Shown one piece after another: positions 43,038 through 51,927 of a stretch of DNA of 64,000 bases; position 1 is the first letter of the stretch; each line of letters opens with the position of its first letter. Where the stretch lies: positions 20,150-84,149 of the forward strand of contig JAFZNE010000034.1 of the NCBI GenBank assembly GCA_017553035.1, in the 5' to 3' direction. The position numbers and the translations under genes were made by a program. The notes beneath the pieces were generated by a model that was not told the DNA's origin, did no database searches, and saw only the letters and a list, made by a program, of their open reading frames with translations. The stretch is from Lachnospiraceae bacterium (GTDB lineage Bacteria > Bacillota > Clostridia > Lachnospirales > Lachnospiraceae).

Positions 43038-45005
43038 TCAATTATCCGAAGCAGAATAATCGACAAATGAGATGTCCAGGTCAACTTTGCCCGGTACTCC
43101 CGGGATCGATCCGGAATCCGAATACTGGAGCATCTGGAAATCATAAGGATACGTGATCGATGACGAATAAACCGCGAACCATTTATCGATGTCCTTCAGC
43201 TTTGTCAGATCGATCCCCATGATCATATACTTCGTATTGGCATAGATCATGGGCTTATAACCGGCTTCGGCGATCTTGCCGCAGAATGTCCTGCACAGCG
43301 CGGTCCTTGTTTCCATATTGAGTTCGTTGGCGCGCGCATTGTAAGTGGTAACCCGCTCCGTATCAAATATTACCGGATACTCGACCTTGTAGCCCTTGAT
43401 CGCATTGAGCACGAACTCGGCCTCCTGTATCGCCTCTTTCTCATTGACCGCCTGTGAGAAGAAATACACACCGACCTTTATGCCGTTCTCGATGGCGCCC
43501 TTCATGTTCGCGTCAAAATACTGGTCTTTCTCGAGAGTTCCTTCGTTCATTCCGCGGAAGCCCATTCTGATGATCGCATACTCGACGCCGGCATCGGCAA
43601 CCTTCTTCCAGTTGATCGAAGCCTGATATTTCGATACATCTATACCTCTGTAGGATATTTTCTGACCGTTCTCGTCGGTATAATACCAGTTGTTGGGGTC
43701 GTCCGTATTGAGCCGCGCCCAGTCATAGGTACATTCGGGAATATCCCTGTTGCGGCTTACAAAATAACGTTCACCCGCGTTGCCGAACACTGTAAGGTAT
43801 TCCTCGGGGATCTGTGATACGGGCCTGATATATCCGCCGAGCTCGGGATCTTCCTGATTGGCAGGTACAAAAGCACCGAATTTTGCCGAAGCTATCTCGA
43901 TCCGCTCGCCGTTCAATTTCAGGCCTCCGGAGAGCCCGCCCAGATAGAGCCCGTCATTAAGCTTTACATTGGTCTTCCATGAGATCCCGTCTTCCAGGAC
44001 ATCCATCACGAACTCGGTATCTATCTCCGGGATAGTATTCTGATTATAGGCGATATCATTATAATCGCCTTCGCTTACGGCATATTTGTATACACCTTTG
44101 TCCGTCGTAAGGCTGTACACTATCGGGGCGTCTTCGTATACACTGAGCTCTTCGGTCTCTTCGACTACGGTCAGCGCACGTATTATCTCCTGGAAATCGT
44201 CGCAAATGTAGCTCCTGAAGTCACTGCAATCGACGAAACGCATTACCGAAGGAATATTATCGATGCTGTTATATTCGGCAAAGAAGAGCATCTGCCTGTC
44301 GTCGAGCATGGTCATCTTCGGGATCAGGTTCTTCGGATCGCCCGTAAGATCATATACGGTGCTTATCGTATATCTTTGAGTCCCGTTATCGATCATTACG
44401 GCCTTTTTATAGTCGCTCTCATCGATATAATACTCATTTTTATATGCTACTTTTATGTCTTTGTTCGAAAATACAAGATACTCAAGTCCGTCGAAAGTAC
44501 CGACGCTCGCGGTGAACGGTGCAATATCGGCGCTGTTGAGCGTATTGATCTTTTCCGTAAGATCCTCGGTATATTTACGAGTCAGTACTTCTTCGGTCAC
44601 AACCGGATCGGTCGTGGTTCCGGGATCCTGAGTACTTCCGACATTCGCTTCCGGTACACGTTCGCTCCTGTCAGTAAGGCTTCCCGAATGTATTATCAGA
44701 AGTACCGTTACAACTCCGATCGCAAGCAGCTCGATAAGCGCAAAGCACATCCAGAAAGTCGCAAGCCTGTTTTTCTTCTTCTCGCTCTCTGCAACCCTTA
44801 TCAGGTCATCGATCTCGCCTTCCTTTTTCTTCAGGCGTTCGACCAGCTCCCTGGCCTCCTGCTCCTTATCCTCGAGCAGAGCATTTTTACCTTCGGCCTC
44901 ATCAAGAAGGACTCCCACATAATCTCTGGCAGCCTGCAATTCGTCCGTTCGAACCTGTTTGCGTTCTTTATCGGCTTCATATGCTTTCTCAAGTTCTTCG
45001 TTCAT
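43038..45005 (-). CDS. Membrane-anchored GH25 muramidase with cytoplasmic coiled coil
   Basis: 655 residues. Residues 1-80 are charged and heptad-like, suggesting a coiled coil. One membrane segment is at about 83-106 (FWMCFALIELLAIGVVTVLL). A 320-residue extracellular part with no domain I can name follows. The last 215 residues are a GH25 lysozyme-like domain: YRGIDVSKYQASINWKKV, VEYAIIRMGFRG, YPVIFDTERV with the catalytic Asp and Glu, and PGVPGKVDLDISF. It would cut the glycan of peptidoglycan outside the cell, while the N-terminal coiled coil would sit inside. It lies between the GH5 gene and hemW, with short gaps. Confidence 0.88.
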   Translation of the reverse strand: MNEELEKAYEADKERKQVRTDELQAARDYVGVLLDEAEGKNALLEDKEQEARELVERLKKKEGEIDDLIRVAESEKKKNRLATFWMCFALIELLAIGVVTVLLIIHSGSLTDRSERVPEANVGSTQDPGTTTDPVVTEEVLTRKYTEDLTEKINTLNSADIAPFTASVGTFDGLEYLVFSNKDIKVAYKNEYYIDESDYKKAVMIDNGTQRYTISTVYDLTGDPKNLIPKMTMLDDRQMLFFAEYNSIDNIPSVMRFVDCSDFRSYICDDFQEIIRALTVVEETEELSVYEDAPIVYSLTTDKGVYKYAVSEGDYNDIAYNQNTIPEIDTEFVMDVLEDGISWKTNVKLNDGLYLGGLSGGLKLNGERIEIASAKFGAFVPANQEDPELGGYIRPVSQIPEEYLTVFGNAGERYFVSRNRDIPECTYDWARLNTDDPNNWYYTDENGQKISYRGIDVSKYQASINWKKVADAGVEYAIIRMGFRGMNEGTLEKDQYFDANMKGAIENGIKVGVYFFSQAVNEKEAIQEAEFVLNAIKGYKVEYPVIFDTERVTTYNARANELNMETRTALCRTFCGKIAEAGYKPMIYANTKYMIMGIDLTKLKDIDKWFAVYSSSITYPYDFQMLQYSDSGSIPGVPGKVDLDISFVDYSASDN

Positions 45006-45048
45006 ACAGTACCTTCCGTTATCATATTAATCTTCCATGCCGCTCATT

Positions 45049-46263
45049 TTATCGATCCGTTATCGAATTGGCAATGAGCGCATCGGCGATATCCTGGTTA
45101 AACCATTGGAGAGTTCTTCTGTTGAGGATACCGAAATTCTCCCCGTTGCTGGTATACAAACCGTTATCCCACCAGACACATTTAATCCCGTATTGATTCA
45201 TGTAACCCATGTAATCCGTGATCCAGCTGACCACATCCTGTGTATTGTTCTTGTTTACACTTCCGAACTCGGTAACAATTACCGGAATGCCGGCAAGGAT
45301 AAATTTGGTATTGAGGTTTGTCGCCATGGTCTTGATATCCGAACCCTTGGACGAATCCCAGTCGGAATATCCTCCCGCAGCGTCATATGTGAAGAAATAC
45401 GGTGTATATGCGTGAACTGCAACTATGATATGCCCATCATCCTCGGGGATTGTCATCGCCGTAAGTGACGAATAAGCGGAATTATGGCCGTACGGACACA
45501 GTACAAGACATCTCTCGCTGTTGTTACCTCCCGTTGACCTTACCGCATCAACAAATGCAAGGTTCATCGCGTCGACGGTCTTACGTTCTTCGTAAGTTCC
45601 GCCATTCCACTCCTGTGCCGACCCCTTTGTTCTGGGTTCATTCATTCCTTCAAAGATCAGAAGATCGCCATAATCCTTGAATCGTTCGGCTATCTGTTTC
45701 CAGATCGCAGAAAGTTCCTTACACAGAGCATCCTTGTCCCCGTCAACTTTCATCCAGAAGTCGGTTTCATGATGAGTATCGAGGATAACGAACATGTTGT
45801 CGTTAATGCAGTAATCCACAACTTCCTGAACACGATCCATCCATTTCTCATCGATCTTGTAATCCGGAGCCGGTCCGAGATGTTCCGCCCATGTTACCGG
45901 AACGCGGATCGTATTGAAGCCCTGCGCAGAAACCGCATCAATTATCTCCTGCGAAGTTTTCACATTGCCCCAGTAGGTTTCAGCCGAAACTTTATTGCCG
46001 GCGCCATGTGAATCAAGCGTATTACCCAGGTTCCAACCCACATTCATGGCCTTGACGAGCTCCTTGGCGGATCTCATCGTAATCTTGTCATTCTCCTGTA
46101 CTCCGGTAACAGGAACATCGGTAGGAGCTTCCGTGACCTGCTGGGTTGTTACGGGAGCCTCTGTGGGATTCGTTATATTGTTTTTTCCGTTAATGTCACC
46201 GCCGCGGCAGCCGATAAGGCATATCATCATCAAAACGGCAACGATCAGGTTAGATTTCTTCAT
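45049..46263 (-). CDS. GH5 family glycoside hydrolase (endoglucanase-like), lipoprotein
   Basis: 404 residues from ATG 46263, preceded by GGAGG at the correct distance; a longer frame to 46311 has none. Lipoprotein signal MKKSNLIVAVLMMICLIGC with Cys19 as lipid site. GH5 signatures: MNVGWNLGNTLDSHG, GFNTIRVPVTWAEH, LLIFEGMNEPR with the acid/base Glu, AVHAYTPY, and VIVTEFGSV with the nucleophile Glu. Subfamily 2/4-like cellulases begin this way, but the substrate (cellulose, xyloglucan, mannan) cannot be decided. It would degrade plant polysaccharide at the cell surface. The neighbours pncB and hemW are not related to fibre. Confidence 0.92.
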   Translation of the reverse strand: MKKSNLIVAVLMMICLIGCRGGDINGKNNITNPTEAPVTTQQVTEAPTDVPVTGVQENDKITMRSAKELVKAMNVGWNLGNTLDSHGAGNKVSAETYWGNVKTSQEIIDAVSAQGFNTIRVPVTWAEHLGPAPDYKIDEKWMDRVQEVVDYCINDNMFVILDTHHETDFWMKVDGDKDALCKELSAIWKQIAERFKDYGDLLIFEGMNEPRTKGSAQEWNGGTYEERKTVDAMNLAFVDAVRSTGGNNSERCLVLCPYGHNSAYSSLTAMTIPEDDGHIIVAVHAYTPYFFTYDAAGGYSDWDSSKGSDIKTMATNLNTKFILAGIPVIVTEFGSVNKNNTQDVVSWITDYMGYMNQYGIKCVWWDNGLYTSNGENFGILNRRTLQWFNQDIADALIANSITDR

Positions 46264-46325
46264 GAAATTCCTCCGGGTCGAATGTCTTTTTTCGTTCTTG
46301 TTCACGGACATTTCCGACCATCAGC

Positions 46326-47498
46326 TTACAGCATGATCCCGTTTATCACCGCGCGTACTCTGTGGTGATGGTACAGTTCTTCATTCGGGCTCATGTTGTG
46401 CATATATGCTACGGCGAATTTATCGACAGGATCTGCCTCTACCCAGATACCTGTCCCTCCGGTCCATCCGAAATCACCGAGATGACCGTTGTGGCCGTAT
46501 TTCTGCGTAAGCAGCGTGCGGAAACCAAGGCCGTAGCCATAGCCCGCCAGATAATCATTTTCAAAATCCGCCAGTTGAACGGGTCCGAGCTGGTTCTCAT
46601 GCAGCATCGCCACCGTACCGCTGCCCAGGAACTTCTTCCCTTTGTATGTTCCCCCATTGGCCAGCATCTGCATGAAAACAGCAAAGTCTCGGGCACTGAT
46701 CAGAAGGTTCGGACGAGCGCCTGCAGGCACGCTGTCGGGCTCTGCCGACAGGAAATAGCTCGTCGGTTCAAACTTTCCGGGTCCTTTTTTCGCGTAATTC
46801 GTCACGATCCGGTTCTTATTTTCGGGACGTACGAAAGTATCCGCATCTTCAAGTCCCAGAGGATCGATGAGACGATCCTTAAATACTTCTCTCAGAGGCT
46901 TTTCTTCAAATGTTTCCACCAGAACGCCCGTTATTTCGGAACCGAAACCGTACAGCCAATGCGAGCCAGGCTCAAACATAACGGGAACTTCAGCCATGGC
47001 ATGAACTTCCTCGGCTATGGTACTCGGTCCTTTTTTCAGGAGCTCTTCCATCTGCCTGCTCATAGCTGCCAGAGTGGGCGTAGAGGGATTGACGGCGGGC
47101 ATCATGCAGTAAGGCAGTCCGCACATCATTGCTACCGCATCCCTTATCGTGATCGGTTTCTCCAAAGGCACCGTATCGATATCACCGTTCGGGCGCATTA
47201 TATACTTCCGGCTGTTCTTCCACTCCGGAAGATAATAGTAAAGCGGATCGCTGAACAGGAACTTCCCTTCTTCATATATCATTCCGAGAATGGCATATGT
47301 AAAGAGCTTTGTAGTGGAAGCCTGGCTGAACATGCTGTGAACATCCACTTTTCTTTCCGAAGCGATGTCGGCATATCCCGCCTCACCGTGGTAGATCAGT
47401 TCATCTCCCTGCATTACGGCGACCGCACATCCGGGATTTGTACCCTCTTCAACAAACCTCTTCAGCAGATTGTCCATTTTTGAAAAATCTTTCATCAA
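46326..47498 (-). CDS. Class C beta-lactamase-like serine hydrolase
   Basis: 390 residues, no signal peptide seen. STTK near residue 58 (FSQASTTKLFTYA) holds the nucleophile Ser and Lys. HWLYGFGSEI near 185 has Tyr but not the canonical YxN. GHNGHLGDFGWTGG near 340 is the third motif. The family includes esterases (EstB), D-aminopeptidases and PBP-like proteins, so beta-lactam hydrolysis should not be assumed. It overlaps the pncB stop by four bases (ATGA) and is 62 bases before the GH5 gene. Confidence 0.88.
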   Translation of the reverse strand: MMKDFSKMDNLLKRFVEEGTNPGCAVAVMQGDELIYHGEAGYADIASERKVDVHSMFSQASTTKLFTYAILGMIYEEGKFLFSDPLYYYLPEWKNSRKYIMRPNGDIDTVPLEKPITIRDAVAMMCGLPYCMMPAVNPSTPTLAAMSRQMEELLKKGPSTIAEEVHAMAEVPVMFEPGSHWLYGFGSEITGVLVETFEEKPLREVFKDRLIDPLGLEDADTFVRPENKNRIVTNYAKKGPGKFEPTSYFLSAEPDSVPAGARPNLLISARDFAVFMQMLANGGTYKGKKFLGSGTVAMLHENQLGPVQLADFENDYLAGYGYGLGFRTLLTQKYGHNGHLGDFGWTGGTGIWVEADPVDKFAVAYMHNMSPNEELYHHHRVRAVINGIML

Positions 47499-48721
47499 TA
47501 CACCTCTGCCTCGTGCTCAAGACGCCACTTGATCGTCCTTCTGAGGTAATCTACATAATCCTGGTTCTTGCACATTCCCTTGCCCTCAACATCGGAAAGC
47601 TTGGCCACATCCTGACCGTTGCAGAAGGTGGTCTTCATTACGATATTCAGAGGCGTAACATCGGTATCATTGGCGATGTATGTTCCGATACCGAAAGCAA
47701 CCTTCGCTCTGCCGTTGAAATGTCTGAAAATGGCATCTGCCTTTTCAAAATTCAGGCTGTCGGAGAAGAGCAGCGTCTTGGTCGTCGCATCAATGCCAAG
47801 CTTCTTGTAATGAGCGATCAGTTTCTCGCCCCATTCTATGGTATCCCCGGAGTCATGCCTTACACCGCTGAACAGAGTGGCTTTGGCAAGATCGAAATCA
47901 CGCAGGAAGCAATCAGTCGTAATCGTATCGGTAAGCGCGATTCCGTTGAGGACACCATATTCCTTTATCCAGGCTGTACGCGCGTAATGGTTGGAGTATG
48001 CCGGATTGTGCTTATGATCGCCCTGTCCTACGCTCATGATCCATTCATGAGCCATGGTGCCGACCGGCGTTACTCCGAACTTCTTGGCAAGATAAACATT
48101 CGAAGTTCCGATGAAAATGCTCTCGCACTCCTTCGTTTCGCTCAACTGGGTAAACTTGTCAACGGCAAGTTCCTGAGCCTCGGCCGAAAGCCTTCGCCTG
48201 AGTCCGAACTCGGAGAACGTTCCGAGATGGTATTTGTTACTCCTTACATCCTCAAACTTCCTATCAAGGCGCTCCCTGAAGCTTGCGATCAGTTTATCAT
48301 AATCGTGTGCCATCCTGAAATATACTTCATTTACGATGGCAAGCGTGGGAATCTCATACATCGAAGTGTTGAGCCATGTGCCTTTCGCTTCGATGGAAAG
48401 ACCGCATTCCGAGTCGGTCGTGATCTCGAAATCCTCGTATCTGGGCTGCCAGATCCTCAGGAAATTAACATAAGAGCCCTTTATCCATCTGATCTTGTCA
48501 AGATACTGAAGCTCATCCTCGGTAAATCTCAGCTTGCAGTAGGCCCTGATCTGGTCCCTGATCTCCTCTACCATCTCAGGTGTAAAAAATACATCATTGT
48601 TCCTGCACCTGAATGTCCAGGTAGTCATATAAGACGGGAACTGATGGAATATTCCCTGTCCCATGCTGAATTTGTACATGTCTGTTTCAAGAAGACTTGT
48701 GATGATTGGATTCAGTTTCAT
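47495..48721 (-). CDS. pncB: Nicotinate phosphoribosyltransferase
   Basis: 408 residues from ATG 48721, behind GGAGAT. Signature stretches are SLLETDMYKFSMGQGIFHQF, WTFRCRNND, GTMAHEWIMSVGQGD with the phosphorylated His, RHDSGDTIEWGEKLIAHYKK, and TKTLLFSDSLNFEKA. It makes nicotinate mononucleotide from nicotinate, PRPP and ATP, the first step of the Preiss-Handler NAD salvage route. Both ends overlap neighbours by four bases, so it is coupled to the Nudix-EAL gene upstream and to the serine hydrolase downstream. Confidence 0.95.
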   Translation of the reverse strand: MKLNPIITSLLETDMYKFSMGQGIFHQFPSYMTTWTFRCRNNDVFFTPEMVEEIRDQIRAYCKLRFTEDELQYLDKIRWIKGSYVNFLRIWQPRYEDFEITTDSECGLSIEAKGTWLNTSMYEIPTLAIVNEVYFRMAHDYDKLIASFRERLDRKFEDVRSNKYHLGTFSEFGLRRRLSAEAQELAVDKFTQLSETKECESIFIGTSNVYLAKKFGVTPVGTMAHEWIMSVGQGDHKHNPAYSNHYARTAWIKEYGVLNGIALTDTITTDCFLRDFDLAKATLFSGVRHDSGDTIEWGEKLIAHYKKLGIDATTKTLLFSDSLNFEKADAIFRHFNGRAKVAFGIGTYIANDTDVTPLNIVMKTTFCNGQDVAKLSDVEGKGMCKNQDYVDYLRRTIKWRLEHEAEVY

Positions 48722-51700
48722 GATGTTATCTCCTTTGCGAACCACTTGTTTCTTTCTGCTACATAGCCGTCCCGGTTTATCTTAAGAGCATTCAGGTTAT
48801 CGGTGAACGCTTCCGGCTGACAGCCGAAAAGTATTGCATTCGCCGAAAAGATGCGCATATCCATTGCCACATTGTCGATCGAAATAACAGCTTCTCCGTC
48901 GCGGCAGCCCATTCCCGTAGCCATATTGCCTTCTACATTCAGCAACATCCTCAGGTGTCTGCAGTCGATCAGAAGATCGCCGCCCGCAGCACCGATAGTC
49001 GTAATATTCCAGCCTTTGACAGCAATATCGACATTGGAATCATTAATGCAGATCTGTCCGCTGCTCCGTTCGGTGGAACCTATACCCGTAACCTGGTTGC
49101 CGGATCCGAAGATGCGCAGCAGCGTATTGGAAATATGGGTATCCTGTTCTCCGTACATCGAACCGATCATCGTGCCTTTGTCTATCCTTACATCGATGGA
49201 AATGTCCATATTGCGGATATAGACCGGCTGCTTCTCCTGATACGATCCGATACATACACAGTTCGAAGCCGCGCAGATACTTCTGAACGCACCCTGGCGA
49301 AGATCGATCGATCTTTCACTCGATGAAGACTTGCCTCCGATGCAGACACAGTTTTCACCGCTGATATTGATCTCAAGCGCACCCGACATTTCCGAAACTA
49401 TCTTGCCGAACGTGTACCTGTAGTCGTTACCGATACCGTACGCATTCGTAAATGTAGGCTTGATCGAAAGATTACCGCCACCCGTAAGCAAGAGTTCCGC
49501 GGTACTCGGAACACGTATTCCGTTGCCCGTAAAGACATTGTTGCCTTCTACGTTGAGTTCCAGGTATGACTCCTTGCCCAGGTCTATGCAGGGCGTGGTA
49601 TCGACGTCCCCGATGCTTACATTTTGGATCGTAAGCCGGCATTTCGAATGGTCCTTGATACGGATCGAAACTGCCGAGAGGAACTCGGGATTGCCGACCA
49701 AAGTAAGATCTCCGCCCGAAAGAAGTAAAATATTGTATTTCTGAAGCGAAAGATCAACTAGCGAAAGTACAGTCTCGTCCTTGACAAGAAATACCTTCTG
49801 CCTTGAATTGTTGGAAACCATGTCGAGGTTGGCTCTGCTGATCTCGGAAAGCATCTGGGGAGGCAGTGCCTGCAGAGGCTGCGGCTGCGGTTTGGCTGTA
49901 AAGAAGCCCTGTATAAGGTCAACCCCCATACGGATTGCGGCATTGAGCTCTTCAGATGTTTCGACACCTTCGGCAAGTGCCTGGAATCCGTTATCATGGG
50001 CAAACTGTATGATAGTATTTACGAAATGCTGCTTCCTCGGATCGATCTGGAGTTCCGAAATAAGGAATCTGTCGATCTTGACATAATTCGGCAGGAATTT
50101 CAGCAGATTCGTAACATTGGAATAACCCGTACCGAAATCATCGACCGCAACCTGGAAGCCATACTCTTTACTGCGTGAGCTCAGGTATTCGATCGTAGTT
50201 TCCTCGATATTGGTCTCTTCCGTAACCTCTATGACTACCTTATCGGCAAGGTCACGATATTTGGCCGCCAGCGAGGCAAATTCCTCATCGGACAGATAAT
50301 GGCCCGGAATACTGTTGATGAAGACTTTTCGGTTGCCTAATTCTTCTTCCAGGTCCTTCATCTTCTTCAGGACATTGAAAAGTGTAGCCCTTTCAACATC
50401 GCCCAGTCTGTTTTCCTCGGTTGCGTACTTAAGCAGGGTAAGCGGTGATACACCGTATTTCTCGGGCATACGCATCAACGCTTCGTAGCCGACGATATCT
50501 CCTGTCTTGGCGCTGACGATCGGCTGGAAATAGTAATCTATATCATTGGTATCAAGGATCTTATTGACAATGCTGCGCAGTTCGGGATCGTTCTCGTCCT
50601 CCTGTATCGCCATATAACGGCTGTGCGGCTTGGAGTCAAAGATTTCCCTGCTCTTGGCCGATAAACGCGCAAGTACCTCATCGGGATTCATACCCGAATC
50701 CGGGGCCACAGTCACCGTGTATATAGCCGGATTGAGCGAATAATCCTTGGAAGAAACCTTATTGAAGCTGTCAAAACGGAAAGCAAGCTGTTCTTTGATC
50801 GAATTGGCTGCCGAAACTCCGTCATCCTCAGTCTTCATCAGGATGATAAACTTATCTTCTTCTACCCGCGCGCAGATGGCACGTCCTCTCAACACATCCG
50901 CTATCAACTTCGCACTGACATTGAGAACACCCGAAGACTCCGATCCTGTCCAGAGAGCCCTGATGCGCCTGTAGTTGACAAGCTTGACACCGAACAGGAC
51001 AATAGTTTTCTTATCCATCGAGGCGGCTGCCATCTCATTGGTCAGAAGATTGTAAAATCCGTTGCGGTTCAGGAAACCGGTCTCCGGGTCGATCACGTCG
51101 CCTTTACTCTTGCTGCCTGCCGATCCGTTCACAAAGAAGTTGAGTGCTGTCCACGTAAACAGTGAGTAATAACGCCCGTATTCATCGCATCCTTTTTCGA
51201 TATACTCGCGGGCTTTATCTACAGAAACGAGTACATACTCTCCGATGCGCTCCGATTCTTCCGTGCCTGAATTGTTGATCACGGACGGATCCTTCAGCTT
51301 GATGCGGGCGCACACGATGGCATTGCTCTCGTCTGTAAGCCCGGGTGTGCTGAACAGTAAAGGATTGACGATGGAAATACTGTCATCCGGTCCGAATTCT
51401 ATGCCCGTTTCCTCACGGATCTCACGTTTTCCCGCGGAAATAACGGGATTGCCGGTTTTCAGGTCTTCTTTGTCGATCAGGCCTGCGGGTACGGAAAGCA
51501 GAGGCCTTCCGGCAGGATACCTGAACTCGTGCGTCAGGAGCAGTCTGGGTTCCTGATCGGGCATCTCCACGATCACGATGCAGCTTACCGCATCCGGTAC
51601 CATGTCCGCAAATTCCTGTTCATCCTTAATCGCCACAATGTCTTCCACACGCCTTCTGGTAGCATTGTAATAATGCTTTCCTTCGGCATATCTGTAGTCG

Positions 51701-51768
51701 AAAACATTAAGGTAATCTGAAGTGAATTCCGGACAGACCATGTCTTTCGTTATTTTGAAATCATCCAT
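48718..51768 (-). CDS. Nudix / degenerate GGDEF / EAL / beta-helix multi-domain protein
   Basis: 1016 residues in one frame. Residues 60-205 resemble an ADP-ribose-type Nudix hydrolase: RYPAGRPLLSVPAGLID, then KREIREETG near 114-122; about five extra residues interrupt the Nudix box. Residues 225-385 are GGDEF-like (DPETGFLNRNGFYNLL) but the signature is VEEDKF, so inactive. Residues 395-640 are an EAL domain with its key residues: GYEALMRM, FINSIPGH, VVIEVTEETN, VAVDDFGTGYSNV, VKIDRFL, LAEGVETSEE, IQGFFTAKP. Residues 685-985 are short repeated strands with CIG, MIGS, GIG and GMG turns, which I read as a right-handed beta helix. It overlaps pncB by four bases. Probable c-di-GMP phosphodiesterase; what Nudix and helix sense is unknown. 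Confidence 0.88.
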   Translation of the reverse strand: MDDFKITKDMVCPEFTSDYLNVFDYRYAEGKHYYNATRRRVEDIVAIKDEQEFADMVPDAVSCIVIVEMPDQEPRLLLTHEFRYPAGRPLLSVPAGLIDKEDLKTGNPVISAGKREIREETGIEFGPDDSISIVNPLLFSTPGLTDESNAIVCARIKLKDPSVINNSGTEESERIGEYVLVSVDKAREYIEKGCDEYGRYYSLFTWTALNFFVNGSAGSKSKGDVIDPETGFLNRNGFYNLLTNEMAAASMDKKTIVLFGVKLVNYRRIRALWTGSESSGVLNVSAKLIADVLRGRAICARVEEDKFIILMKTEDDGVSAANSIKEQLAFRFDSFNKVSSKDYSLNPAIYTVTVAPDSGMNPDEVLARLSAKSREIFDSKPHSRYMAIQEDENDPELRSIVNKILDTNDIDYYFQPIVSAKTGDIVGYEALMRMPEKYGVSPLTLLKYATEENRLGDVERATLFNVLKKMKDLEEELGNRKVFINSIPGHYLSDEEFASLAAKYRDLADKVVIEVTEETNIEETTIEYLSSRSKEYGFQVAVDDFGTGYSNVTNLLKFLPNYVKIDRFLISELQIDPRKQHFVNTIIQFAHDNGFQALAEGVETSEELNAAIRMGVDLIQGFFTAKPQPQPLQALPPQMLSEISRANLDMVSNNSRQKVFLVKDETVLSLVDLSLQKYNILLLSGGDLTLVGNPEFLSAVSIRIKDHSKCRLTIQNVSIGDVDTTPCIDLGKESYLELNVEGNNVFTGNGIRVPSTAELLLTGGGNLSIKPTFTNAYGIGNDYRYTFGKIVSEMSGALEINISGENCVCIGGKSSSSERSIDLRQGAFRSICAASNCVCIGSYQEKQPVYIRNMDISIDVRIDKGTMIGSMYGEQDTHISNTLLRIFGSGNQVTGIGSTERSSGQICINDSNVDIAVKGWNITTIGAAGGDLLIDCRHLRMLLNVEGNMATGMGCRDGEAVISIDNVAMDMRIFSANAILFGCQPEAFTDNLNALKINRDGYVAERNKWFAKEITS

Positions 51769-51866
51769 TCCGCTGCTCCTCGATTTTCATTTATTTCTGA
51801 AATTCCTTTGTTATTGCCGATCAGCATAAAATGCATGTCGGTAATGCGCATATCGTCTTAAATTAC

Positions 51867-51895
51867 ATTATACGATATCCCGCCGATAATTTAAA
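51867..51895 (-). promoter_or_regulatory. Promoter of the Nudix-EAL / pncB operon
   Basis: On the minus strand TTTAAA (51890-51895), 17 bases, TATAAT (51867-51872). A leader of about 95 bases runs to the start at 51768. I see no known riboswitch in it. Confidence 0.6.
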
Positions 51896-51927
51896 GGATT
51901 ATCTTGTTTTCTTCCTGCACTATATCG

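Noticed and set aside
43038-45005. Phage lysozyme as a sign of a prophage
   Set aside because: GH25 enzymes are common in Firmicutes; no other phage gene is present and the protein is membrane-anchored.
46326-47498. Beta-lactamase
   Set aside because: The family is dominated by esterases and peptidases, the YxN motif is absent and there is no signal peptide.
51770-51868. A leader peptide of about 33 codons or a c-di-GMP riboswitch upstream of the Nudix-EAL gene
   Set aside because: The small frame has no ribosome binding site, and I do not see the conserved GEMM sequence blocks.
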